Assembly (NCBI GenBank): GCA_021797385.1
Contig: JAJZZW010000092.1
Span: 1-7,499, forward strand
Direction: 5' to 3'
Origin: Thermoplasmata archaeon
GTDB taxonomy: Archaea; Thermoplasmatota; Thermoplasmata; Thermoplasmatales; Thermoplasmataceae
Length of the DNA stretch: 7,499 nucleotides
A program made the position numbers and the translations under genes. Positions within the stretch are counted from its first letter, which is position 1. Every line of letters begins with the position of its first letter. This document shows positions 1 through 5,515 of the stretch, piece after piece. Under the pieces are notes generated by a model. It had not been told where the DNA came from and searched no databases. It was given only the letters and a program-made list of their open reading frames with translations.

Positions 1-16
1 AATATAATGGTAAAGG

Positions 17-26
17 ATATATATAG
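17..26 (+). promoter_or_regulatory. Predicted TATA box of the rps13-rps4-rps11-rpoD operon
   Basis: An ATATATATAG tract lies about 45 nt upstream of the rps13 start codon and is preceded by a purine-rich TAAAGG that could act as a BRE. Archaeal transcription usually starts about 25 nt downstream of the TATA centre, which predicts a short leader of about 20 nt. That leader would contain the AGGATGGT sequence (57-64), which partly matches the archaeal Shine-Dalgarno. The placement is good, but the region is AT-rich and the start site is inferred. The S13 operon therefore probably begins here and is not read through from an upstream gene. Confidence 0.5.
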
Positions 27-67
27 TTAAATAATAGGGAATAACTTACAATTAATAGGATGGTAAT

Positions 68-547
68 ATGGCTGATAATAAGAAAAATGATGAAAATTTT
101 CAGTATATCGTTCGAATAGCGAATAAAGATATAAAGGGAGAGAGGAAACTCAATCTGGCACTGGCGGATGTTAATGGGATAGGCGATAGACTGGCAACAA
201 TACTTATTAAGAAATTCAACCTTGACAAAAACAGGCAGATTGGGGAACTCAGTGAGGACGAAGTTCTGGAAATAAGGAAATATGTAGAGAACAAGGAATA
301 TGAGAGCATGCCGGTCTGGCTTTTGAATCACCGGAAGGATATTGCAACAGGAAAGGATTTGAATCTTCTTTCAAATGATTTGAATTTACAGATTAGTGAT
401 GATATAAACCTTATGAAAAAAATGAGATCGTACCGTGGATTGAGACACGAACAGGGACACAAGGTAAGAGGGCAGAAAACACGTTCCAATGGAAGACACG
501 GATTATCAATGGGAGTTATAAGAAAGAAACAGGAACAGAAAAAATAA
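68..547 (+). CDS. rps13: 30S ribosomal protein S13 (archaeal uS13)
   Basis: This is ribosomal protein uS13, which sits in the head of the small subunit, contacts the large subunit (bridge B1) and touches the P-site tRNA through its basic tail. The 159-residue product has the helix-hairpin-helix-like VNGIGDRLA segment (about 35-43) and the diagnostic basic C-terminal signature from about residue 122 to 143, which includes RHEQGHKVRGQKTRSNGR. It is slightly longer than most archaeal S13 proteins because of a short polar N-terminal extension (MADNKKNDEN). The ATG is preceded by a partial Shine-Dalgarno (AGGATGGT, 57-64). It is the first gene of a four-gene operon, and rps4 follows after 9 nt. 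This is the usual archaeal order. The identification is secure. Confidence 0.97.
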   Translation: MADNKKNDENFQYIVRIANKDIKGERKLNLALADVNGIGDRLATILIKKFNLDKNRQIGELSEDEVLEIRKYVENKEYESMPVWLLNHRKDIATGKDLNLLSNDLNLQISDDINLMKKMRSYRGLRHEQGHKVRGQKTRSNGRHGLSMGVIRKKQEQKK

Positions 548-556
548 GGTGATGTA

Positions 557-1144
557 ATGGGAGACCAAAAATTTCAAAGGAAAAGATATTCTACTCCGAG
601 ACACCCCTGGGAGAAGGAGAGAATAGATTATGAGAAGCAGATTGTAATTAAATATGGATTGAAAAACAAGAGAGAGCTGTGGAAGGCACAGGCAGTATTA
701 TCATCTTACAGGGCCCAGGCAAGAACACTTCAGGCAAAGGTGAGATATAATGACCCAGTTGCGGAAAAACAGTTCCAGTTATTATTGAAAAAGCTTGACA
801 GGCTGAGCCTTCTAGGCGAGGGAGCAACTCTGGATGATATTCTTGCCCTTACAATTGAAAATATACTTGATAGAAGGCTTCAAACCCTTGTTTATCAGCT
901 CAACATGGCAACAACCATGAAACAGGCTAGGCAGCTTATAACCCATGGTCATATAAAGGTGGGAGATCATGTTGTTACAATACCAAGCCTTGAAGTGGAA
1001 AAGGGTGTGGAAGATACAATAACGTACAACGAAAAATCTCCGTTTTCAGATGAAAAGCATCCGATCAGACTTGTGCTCGCAGGAATGAAGGAAAGTGAAG
1101 ATGTAGAAGGCGATAAAAAGAAAACCGGTGGTGAAGCACAATGA
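557..1144 (+). CDS. rps4: 30S ribosomal protein S4 (archaeal uS4)
   Basis: Ribosomal protein uS4 is a primary 16S rRNA binder that nucleates 30S body assembly. The 195-residue product has the archaeal N-terminus ([10 protein letters not shown], about 14-23), a helical rRNA-binding region, and an S4 RNA-binding domain at about 106-155, recognisable by [10 protein letters not shown] followed by [15 protein letters not shown]. The last 18 or so residues (from [15 protein letters not shown]) form a charged, low-complexity tail that is probably disordered. A strong GGTGAT Shine-Dalgarno (548-553) lies 3 nt before the ATG and fixes the start. The TGA stop overlaps the ATG of rps11 as ATGA, which indicates translational coupling. 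Identification is secure. Confidence 0.97.
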   Translation: MGDQKFQRKRYSTPRHPWEKERIDYEKQIVIKYGLKNKRELWKAQAVLSSYRAQARTLQAKVRYNDPVAEKQFQLLLKKLDRLSLLGEGATLDDILALTIENILDRRLQTLVYQLNMATTMKQARQLITHGHIKVGDHVVTIPSLEVEKGVEDTITYNEKSPFSDEKHPIRLVLAGMKESEDVEGDKKKTGGEAQ

Positions 1145-1524
1145 ATAAGATAGGAATAGCGCACATATACGCATCACAGAATAATACAATAATACTTATT
1201 ACAGACCAGACAGGCTCCGAAACAATCGCTAAATCAACAGGCGGGATGGTTGTGAAAAATGACAGGGAGGAATCCAGCCCATATGCAGCAATGAAAGCTT
1301 CAGATATAATTACAGAAAAACTCAGGGAGAAGGAAATTACTGACCTTATAATAAGAGTAAGAGCACCGGGTGGCAGCATGTCCAGAATACCGGGTCCGGG
1401 TGCCCAGTCTGCAATAAGAACACTTTCCAGGGCTGGATTCAAAATCCTCAGGATAGAGGAGGTAACACCAACACCTCATGATGGCACCAAGAAGAAAGGC
1501 GGAAAGAGGGGAAGGAGAGTTTAA
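1141..1524 (+). CDS. rps11: 30S ribosomal protein S11 (archaeal uS11)
   Basis: Ribosomal protein uS11 lies on the 30S platform near the mRNA exit and the Shine-Dalgarno helix. The 127-residue product starts with the family core ([19 protein letters not shown], 4-22), continues with [13 protein letters not shown], and contains the conserved RVRAPGG and [16 protein letters not shown] segments (about 72-99). It ends in the universal basic tail from [10 protein letters not shown] to GKRGRRV, which binds rRNA. The length is normal for archaea. The start ATG overlaps the rps4 stop (ATGA). A GGTGA at 1130-1134, inside the end of rps4, provides the ribosome binding site 6 nt upstream. Identification is secure. 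Confidence 0.97.
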   Translation: MNKIGIAHIYASQNNTIILITDQTGSETIAKSTGGMVVKNDREESSPYAAMKASDIITEKLREKEITDLIIRVRAPGGSMSRIPGPGAQSAIRTLSRAGFKILRIEEVTPTPHDGTKKKGGKRGRRV

Positions 1525-1526
1525 TC

Positions 1527-2339
1527 ATGCTCAAAATTATTGAATTAAAGGATAATTTTATAAGATTTTCAGTAGACGGGATTACCCCGGGTATGGCTAA
1601 TTCAATTAGACGTACTCTGATTAACGATATTCCGAAACTTGCCATAGAAAATGTTATTTTTCATCATGGAGAGATTAGGGACGCTGATGGAAATGTTTAC
1701 GATTCTTCACTTCCCTTATTTGATGAGGTACTGGCTTCGAGGCTTGGATTGATTCCACTAAAAACCGATTTATCGTTAAATTTCAGGGATCAATGTACCT
1801 GTGATGGAAAGGGATGTGATTTATGCACTGCTACGTATTCCATAAACAAACTGGGTCCAGGCACAGTGTATTCGTCAGATATAATCCCTGTTAATAATCC
1901 CGACCTCAAACCAACTGACCCTCTAATACCTATTATTGAACTCAAAAAAAGTCAGGCAGTTCTGGTAACATGTGAAGCCATACTGGGGAGAGGTGCAGAA
2001 CATGCCAAATGGCAGGTAACCTCCGGTGTATCATATAAATACCACAGAAATTTCCATGTCAATAAGGGAGTAATGGAAAACTGGGAATTTTACAAAGAAA
2101 CGTGCCCTAAATCAATAGTAAGTGAAAACGAGAATACTATAGTTTTTACAGATGACATACCCTGCAGTTATTTATCACAGCTAATGGAACGTGATGGTGT
2201 TGTAGTCGAGGAGGATGAAAGTAAATTCATTTTTAAATTTGAAACAGACGGGTCCTTGAGTGCAGTTGATACTTTGAAATATGCTCTCAAGAGATTGCCT
2301 GAAAGATTTACAATACTCACAGAAAGCCTTTCTGATTAA
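1527..2339 (+). CDS. rpoD: DNA-directed RNA polymerase subunit D (Rpo3)
   Basis: Subunit D (Rpo3) is the archaeal counterpart of bacterial alpha and eukaryotic Rpb3. It dimerises with subunit L to form the polymerase assembly platform. The 270-residue product shows the alpha-like N-terminal segment ([15 protein letters not shown], 18-32), [14 protein letters not shown] (65-78), the [12 protein letters not shown] segment (153-164), and a C-terminal dimerisation helix (about 241-257, [17 protein letters not shown]). Cys90, Cys92, Cys97 and Cys100 form a CxCx4CxxC loop that resembles the zinc site of Rpb3. The ferredoxin-like insertion present in many archaeal D subunits looks degenerate: only Cys193 (in a CP pair) and Cys213 remain there, so no complete Fe-S cluster is evident. 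It starts 2 nt after rps11, with a GGAG (1514-1517) inside the end of rps11. Last gene of the operon here. Confidence 0.96.
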   Translation: MLKIIELKDNFIRFSVDGITPGMANSIRRTLINDIPKLAIENVIFHHGEIRDADGNVYDSSLPLFDEVLASRLGLIPLKTDLSLNFRDQCTCDGKGCDLCTATYSINKLGPGTVYSSDIIPVNNPDLKPTDPLIPIIELKKSQAVLVTCEAILGRGAEHAKWQVTSGVSYKYHRNFHVNKGVMENWEFYKETCPKSIVSENENTIVFTDDIPCSYLSQLMERDGVVVEEDESKFIFKFETDGSLSAVDTLKYALKRLPERFTILTESLSD

Positions 2340-2340
2340 G

Positions 2341-2356
2341 ATTTTATTATATTTTT
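2341..2356 (+). terminator. T-rich termination tract after rpoD
   Basis: A T-rich stretch containing TTTTA and ATTTTT begins 2 nt after the rpoD stop. Archaeal transcription commonly ends at T-rich tracts without a hairpin, so this fits the end of the ribosomal protein operon, with a convergent gene beyond it. The background is very AT-rich, so support is modest. Confidence 0.4.
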
Positions 2357-2444
2357 AGTATTTCCATGAATGAATATATAATATATATTATCACTATTTA
2401 ATTGAATGTTTCATGCTTAGTATTATAGTCCTACAAAAATATGT

Positions 2445-2464
2445 GTGTAAAATCCTATTTACAC
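2445..2464. repeat. Short perfect inverted repeat GTGTAAA/TTTACAC
   Basis: Arms GTGTAAA (2445-2451) and TTTACAC (2458-2464) are exact reverse complements around the 6-nt spacer ATCCTA. It lies between two convergent genes, about 105 nt past rpoD, and no strong T-run follows on either strand. It could be an RNA hairpin in a long 3' UTR, a protein site, or a chance palindrome in AT-rich DNA. Confidence 0.45.
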
Positions 2465-2537
2465 TTATGGAGATAATGTAACATATTTACTGCAAATTCA
2501 TATGACCCTTTACTATCATCCTTATGGAATTTTGATT

Positions 2538-2570
2538 TGAAAAAGTTAGAAATATTAAATATCATTCTAA
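2538..2570 (-). terminator. Possible hairpin and T-tract terminator for the TauE-like gene
   Basis: Read on the minus strand, TTAGAA (2570-2565) can pair with TTCTAA (2551-2546), with partial extra pairing inside, and the stem is followed by CTTTTTC. The element lies about 38 nt beyond the stop codon of the TauE-like gene. The shape resembles an intrinsic terminator, but the stem is AT-rich and weak, so the T-run may be the active part. Confidence 0.35.
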
Positions 2571-2607
2571 TTATGTTATATATAAATAAAATGATAATAT
2601 GTATTAT

Positions 2608-3465
2608 TCAGTATCCAAATAAAAAGAAAACGTGAAGTAGCGCGGGGAATGACTCATATGCAACATATATTCCCACAAGGATAATGATTATTGAAAATAC
2701 TTTTCTTAAATCTCCCTTTCTTCCTCCCAAATTCACAGATAGTCTTGTACCAAGAAAGCCACCGAATATTCCACCAATAACATAAACTATTGCAACAAGA
2801 ATGAGGACATCCCCTATTATTCCACTACTTATATACTGTAATCCTGGAGCGACCATGGCATATCTTATTGCTGTAACAACACCGAAAGTACCCACAGCAA
2901 GAAGTGATGTACCGATAGCCATACTTATTTTTATTTTTGAAGATGCTAATAATCCTGGAACAATTAAAAAACCCCCACCGATTCCAAAAAATCCGGAAGC
3001 AAATCCAACAATCAAAGAATATGCGGAAACTTTATCGTATTTTGTCATTTTTGCCCTTTCTTTGCAATCTTCATCGGGTACCGCTCTGCACTTACTTATG
3101 TACATATAAACTCCTATCACGATCATAAGTATGGAAAAAAAGAACAGAAGTTCTCCGCCTTTTATGATAAGACCTAGGGTAGAACCTATCAGTACCCCTA
3201 TAATGCCGACGAGAGCAAATACCCCGCCGAGCTTTATATTTGCATTTTTCTTTTTAAGATGCTGCACAAAATTTATATAAGCTGTAATCCCGACGGCAAG
3301 AGCTGTTGTTCCAATAGCTAGATGTGGGTGGTTTATCCCAACAAAATAGATGAATAAAGGAACAGCGAGTATAGAACCACCACCACCTATAAGCCCTAAG
3401 CTGAAACCAACAGCGACCCCGGATACGATAGCCAGAATATATTGAAGTATTGTTATATCTATCAT
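2608..3465 (-). CDS. TauE/SafE family sulfite/organosulfonate exporter-like membrane protein
   Basis: This is a polytopic membrane protein of the TauE/SafE (formerly DUF81) family, whose studied members move sulfite, sulfoacetate or related sulfur anions. The 285 residues are mostly hydrophobic, with about eight predicted membrane segments. The family's internal duplication is clear: GLIGGGGSILAVPLF (24-38) in the first half and GFFGIGGGFLIVPGLL (158-173) in the second. A polar loop at about 124-146 joins the halves and carries Cys126 and Cys134. A GAGGT Shine-Dalgarno (3471-3475, minus strand) lies 5 nt before the ATG and supports the start. The gene lies 107 nt downstream of the ACT-like gene on the same strand and probably has its own promoter. 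The substrate cannot be told from sequence; export of sulfur anions fits a sulfur-rich acidic habitat, but that is inference. Confidence 0.88.
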   Translation of the reverse strand: MIDITILQYILAIVSGVAVGFSLGLIGGGGSILAVPLFIYFVGINHPHLAIGTTALAVGITAYINFVQHLKKKNANIKLGGVFALVGIIGVLIGSTLGLIIKGGELLFFFSILMIVIGVYMYISKCRAVPDEDCKERAKMTKYDKVSAYSLIVGFASGFFGIGGGFLIVPGLLASSKIKISMAIGTSLLAVGTFGVVTAIRYAMVAPGLQYISSGIIGDVLILVAIVYVIGGIFGGFLGTRLSVNLGGRKGDLRKVFSIIIILVGIYVAYESFPALLHVFFLFGY

Positions 3466-3490
3466 TTAATACCTCATGAGTATTGCAACT

Positions 3491-3527
3491 CCCTATAAAT
3501 ACATTATTCACATAGAAATAAAAAAAT
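3491..3527 (-). promoter_or_regulatory. Possible promoter region of the TauE-like gene
   Basis: Two minus-strand TATA-like elements precede this gene: ATTTATA (3500-3494), centred about 32 nt from the ATG, and TTTTTTTATTTC (about 3527-3516), centred about 54 nt away. The far one would give a leader of about 28 nt that includes the GAGGT ribosome binding site. The near one would start transcription inside or after that site. The far element therefore fits better. Evidence is weak because the region is AT-rich throughout. Confidence 0.3.
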
Positions 3528-3572
3528 TCATAATGATGGAAAACTTTAGATAATAATGAAGAAATATGACTT

Positions 3573-4139
3573 TTAACTTTCATGCAGAAGATTGCTAAGA
3601 TGGTACAGTGCCTTTCCTGCATTAGAATTATCTATAACTATCCAGATTTCAGTGTTTAATCTGTAAATGTTAGTGAATTTTATCCCGTATGTCATGAGGT
3701 AATCGGTAATTAAAAGTGTAAGTCCAGGCGTAAATGATGACTCCTTGGGAAGGATGATTTTGATCAGGGCTATCTTGCTCTGCTGATTTCCGGTATTTGC
3801 TATGCATATGTAAATATTGGATTCTTTCATAACAAGGATGGCATTATCAGGTATTTTTTTTATATCATCAAAATACAGAATACTGTACTCATATTCTATA
3901 GTAAGAGATGATTTTTTCAGTATTTCCAGGTCATCTGAATATTCAGGTTTTTCTGTTTTCATGTTGGCAAGCACCTTTACTATAGTATTGAATTTTACTG
4001 TTTTGCCAGTCATGGCCTCAACTTTATCCCTTATATTTTCAGCCACCTTGGTATAATTGCATAATCCGCTGGAAATTGTCATGGAATAAATAAGATTATT
4101 ACTTACTATTACTTTTACCGAATCAGAGATTTTTGTCAT
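3573..4139 (-). CDS. Conserved archaeal-type small protein with HTH-like N-terminus and C-terminal ACT-like domain
   Basis: I do not recognise a named gene. The 188-residue soluble protein has an N-terminal helical segment (about 10-60) with NYTKVAENIRDKVEAMTG followed by VKFNTIVKVLANM. This resembles the 'NYSxLA+xI ... V-hydrophobic' pattern I associate with archaeal predicted regulators of amino acid metabolism that carry ACT domains. The C-terminal part (about 120-188) has an ACT-like pattern: strand IALIKIILP, helix TPGLTLLITDYLMTYGI, strand FTNIYRL, strand EIWIVID, helix NAGKALYHLSNLL. A regulatory or ligand-sensing role is inferred, not shown. The ATG has no Shine-Dalgarno, but a TATA-like TTTATAT (4165-4159) is centred about 23 nt upstream, so the mRNA is probably leaderless. 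The gene is divergent from nadK across a palindromic region and might bind it. Confidence 0.7.
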   Translation of the reverse strand: MTKISDSVKVIVSNNLIYSMTISSGLCNYTKVAENIRDKVEAMTGKTVKFNTIVKVLANMKTEKPEYSDDLEILKKSSLTIEYEYSILYFDDIKKIPDNAILVMKESNIYICIANTGNQQSKIALIKIILPKESSFTPGLTLLITDYLMTYGIKFTNIYRLNTEIWIVIDNSNAGKALYHLSNLLHES

Positions 4140-4158
4140 AAAACATCATTATATTAAC

Positions 4159-4165
4159 ATATAAA
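4159..4165 (-). promoter_or_regulatory. Predicted TATA box of the ACT-like gene (leaderless transcript)
   Basis: Minus-strand TTTATAT is centred about 23 nt upstream of the ATG at 4139, which would place the transcription start at or very near the start codon. No Shine-Dalgarno is visible in the intervening AT-rich DNA. Together these suggest a leaderless mRNA, a common arrangement in Thermoplasmatales and other archaea. Confidence 0.45.
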
Positions 4166-4202
4166 TTCATTGCCATTGAAAATATACTATTATATACATA
4201 TT

Positions 4203-4221
4203 TATGATTATTAGAATCATA
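4203..4221. promoter_or_regulatory. Palindrome 1 in the divergent promoter region (candidate operator)
   Basis: TATGATT (4203-4209) and AATCATA (4215-4221) are exact reverse complements with a 5-nt spacer. The element shares two bases with a second, longer palindrome to its right. It lies upstream of both predicted TATA boxes, a position typical of an activator site or of an operator shared by divergent genes. The cognate protein is unknown. Confidence 0.5.
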
Positions 4222-4246
4222 GTAAAATGGATTAATCATTTTACTA
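4220..4246. promoter_or_regulatory. Palindrome 2 in the divergent promoter region (candidate operator)
   Basis: TAGTAAAATG (4220-4229) and CATTTTACTA (4237-4246) are perfect 10-bp reverse-complement arms around the 7-nt spacer GATTAAT, a 27-bp dyad. Arm length and spacing suit a dimeric winged-helix regulator. Together with palindrome 1, the element spans 4203-4246 and leaves exactly 63 nt to the start codon on each side. No T-run follows that would make a terminator likely, and no gene ends nearby. Confidence 0.6.
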
Positions 4247-4261
4247 ATTTGAAAAACAAGC

Positions 4262-4269
4262 ATAAAATT
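4262..4269 (+). promoter_or_regulatory. Predicted TATA box of the nadK-JAMM operon
   Basis: ATAAAATT lies about 45 nt upstream of the nadK ATG and 15 nt after the palindrome pair. It would give a leader of about 20 nt containing the GGTG ribosome binding site (4301-4304). The location is reasonable, but other AT-rich matches lie nearby, including AATTAATTAA immediately downstream. Confidence 0.4.
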
Positions 4270-4309
4270 AATTAAACGCAAACGAATAGATGAGATTATC
4301 GGTGTATAA

Positions 4310-5125
4310 ATGAAAATAGGTATTATTGCAAGAATTAACTGCCATTCATGCATAAGAATAGCGAAAAGAATACTGGAAATTATACCACCATCATGGGAAA
4401 TAATACTTGAAGACAAGCTTGCAAGGTCCCTGAACAGGAAAGGCACCAATTTCAAAAATATTGATGCTGATATAATAATAGTAATAGGAGGTGACGGGAC
4501 AATTCTAAGAACTGCCCAGCTCTCCAGAGGAAAAATACTGGGTATCAATGTGGGGGGATTGGGATTCCTATCAGAAGTGGAGATAGGCAATATCGAAGAA
4601 TCTATCCACAATCTTATCAACGGAAATTATAGAACTTACGATGTTATGAAGCTCGAAGTCTATATAAACGATAAGCTCTTTGGTACTGGCATAAATGATG
4701 TGGTAATACATACTGCTAGGATATCAAAAATCAGAAAATTCAGTGTATATATAGACGACCGTTTCATGGAAAATACAAGTGCGGATGGTGTTATTGTGGC
4801 CACGCCAATAGGTTCCACATCTTATTCATATAGTGCCGGTGGGCCGATACTTATTCCATCATTGAAAGCTATGGTAATATCATATATAGCGCCGTTCGGA
4901 TCAAGGCTCAGGCCAATAGTATGCCCAGATACAGGAAAAATATCAATAAAAATTATCGGTAAATACAGTTCTCTGGTAATAATAGATGGGCAGAGAGAAG
5001 CGGTTGTCAACGGAAATGACCGTGTAGATATAAAGGTTTCCAGTGAGAAGTTAACTTTCATAGAACTAAAAAATTCATTTTATGACAGGTTAAGGGAGAA
5101 GTTAATAAAAGATGTGGTTAATTAG
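4310..5125 (+). CDS. nadK: NAD kinase (ATP-dependent, NADP+-forming)
   Basis: The product phosphorylates NAD+ to NADP+ in the cytoplasm and sets the NADP(H) pool for biosynthesis. The 271-residue protein carries the family hallmarks: GGDGT (60-64, with catalytic Asp62), GINVGGLGFL (78-87), the Asn-Asp pair at 129-130 in NDVVIH, ADGV (158-161), and TPIGSTSYSYSAGGP (165-179), which binds the NAD moiety. A late DGQ (226-228) also fits. Length is normal for a single-domain NAD kinase, and there is no fused inositol-phosphatase domain as in some methanogens. GGTG (4301-4304) lies 5 nt before the ATG and supports the start. The end overlaps the start of the JAMM gene by 14 nt, so the two are probably co-transcribed and coupled. 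Promoter control may involve the upstream palindromes. Confidence 0.95.
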   Translation: MKIGIIARINCHSCIRIAKRILEIIPPSWEIILEDKLARSLNRKGTNFKNIDADIIIVIGGDGTILRTAQLSRGKILGINVGGLGFLSEVEIGNIEESIHNLINGNYRTYDVMKLEVYINDKLFGTGINDVVIHTARISKIRKFSVYIDDRFMENTSADGVIVATPIGSTSYSYSAGGPILIPSLKAMVISYIAPFGSRLRPIVCPDTGKISIKIIGKYSSLVIIDGQREAVVNGNDRVDIKVSSEKLTFIELKNSFYDRLREKLIKDVVN

Positions 5126-5474
5126 GGAACGTACCTTGAAAATGATAATGGAGGCTTCAAAGGACTCGTATCCCAATGAATTCGGAGCCTTGCTCCGGGC
5201 AGAAAACCAGATTATCTATGAAATAGCCATGCTTCCCGGTACTATAAGTGGAAATGTGCATGTCATATTCCAGGCATATTCCATACCCATTGATTTTAGC
5301 TACGTTGGTTCAGTGCATTCCCATCCTTCTGGAAATACACACCCTTCTGATGCAGACCTACATATGTTTTCCAATACAGGTCCGGTGCATATAATAGTAG
5401 GTTATCCATATAACTTGAATAATTATTCAGCTTATAATAGAAATGGAGACCCATTGAAACTTGAGATTATTTAA
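5112..5474 (+). CDS. JAMM/MPN+ domain metalloprotease (Rpn11/desampylase-like)
   Basis: This is a 120-residue single-domain JAMM (JAB1/MPN/Mov34) zinc metalloprotease. The full active-site set is present: Glu23 (in NEFGALL), His69 and His71 (VHSHPSG), Ser79 and Asp82, matching E...HxHx7SxxD exactly. Archaeal members such as HvJAMM1 remove ubiquitin-like SAMP modifiers from target lysines or process SAMP precursors; this one is likely a desampylase, though its substrate is inferred. The start at 5112 is preferred over an internal Met (residue 11) because the first helix RERTLKMIMEASKDSYPNE aligns with the usual family N-terminus. It begins inside the last codons of nadK in another frame and lacks a strong ribosome binding site, so translation is probably coupled to nadK. 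Confidence 0.9.
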   Translation: MWLIRERTLKMIMEASKDSYPNEFGALLRAENQIIYEIAMLPGTISGNVHVIFQAYSIPIDFSYVGSVHSHPSGNTHPSDADLHMFSNTGPVHIIVGYPYNLNNYSAYNRNGDPLKLEII

Positions 5475-5478
5475 CTTG

Positions 5479-5493
5479 AAAGCGAGAAGCTTT
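5479..5493. terminator. Weak hairpin between the convergent JAMM and pelA genes
   Basis: AAAGC (5479-5483) and GCTTT (5489-5493) form a 5-bp stem with the loop GAGAA, within a gap of only 41 nt between the two convergent stops. It could act as a shared 3'-end structure. No long T-run follows, so this is tentative. Confidence 0.25.
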
Positions 5494-5515
5494 GTGTGTT
5501 TGCCTGTAAAGGAAG

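Larger units (their letters stand above)
2340..2607. other. AT-rich convergent intergenic region without a gene
   Basis: This 268-nt gap separates the ends of rpoD (plus) and the TauE-like gene (minus). I see no credible open reading frame, tRNA or structured RNA. It holds the T-rich tract next to rpoD, a perfect 7-bp inverted repeat at 2445-2464, and a possible hairpin plus T-tract at 2538-2570 for the minus-strand gene. Confidence 0.6.

Noticed and set aside
1065..1442. A 125-codon minus-strand open frame opposite rps4/rps11
   Set aside because: It is antisense to conserved ribosomal protein genes, and no ribosome binding site or recognisable domain supports it.
3254..3622. A 122-codon minus-strand open frame
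   Set aside because: It overlaps the start of the well-supported TauE-like gene and the end of the ACT-like gene in another frame, and its composition (many Cys/Trp/Tyr, no domain) is that of a shadow frame.
4220..4246. Palindrome 2 as an intrinsic terminator
   Set aside because: Both flanking genes start away from it, no gene ends nearby, and no T-run directly follows either arm.
4123..4620. A 165-codon minus-strand open frame opposite the start of nadK
   Set aside because: It runs antisense through conserved NAD kinase sequence and the palindromic promoter region, ends inside the start of the ACT-like gene, and resembles no protein family.
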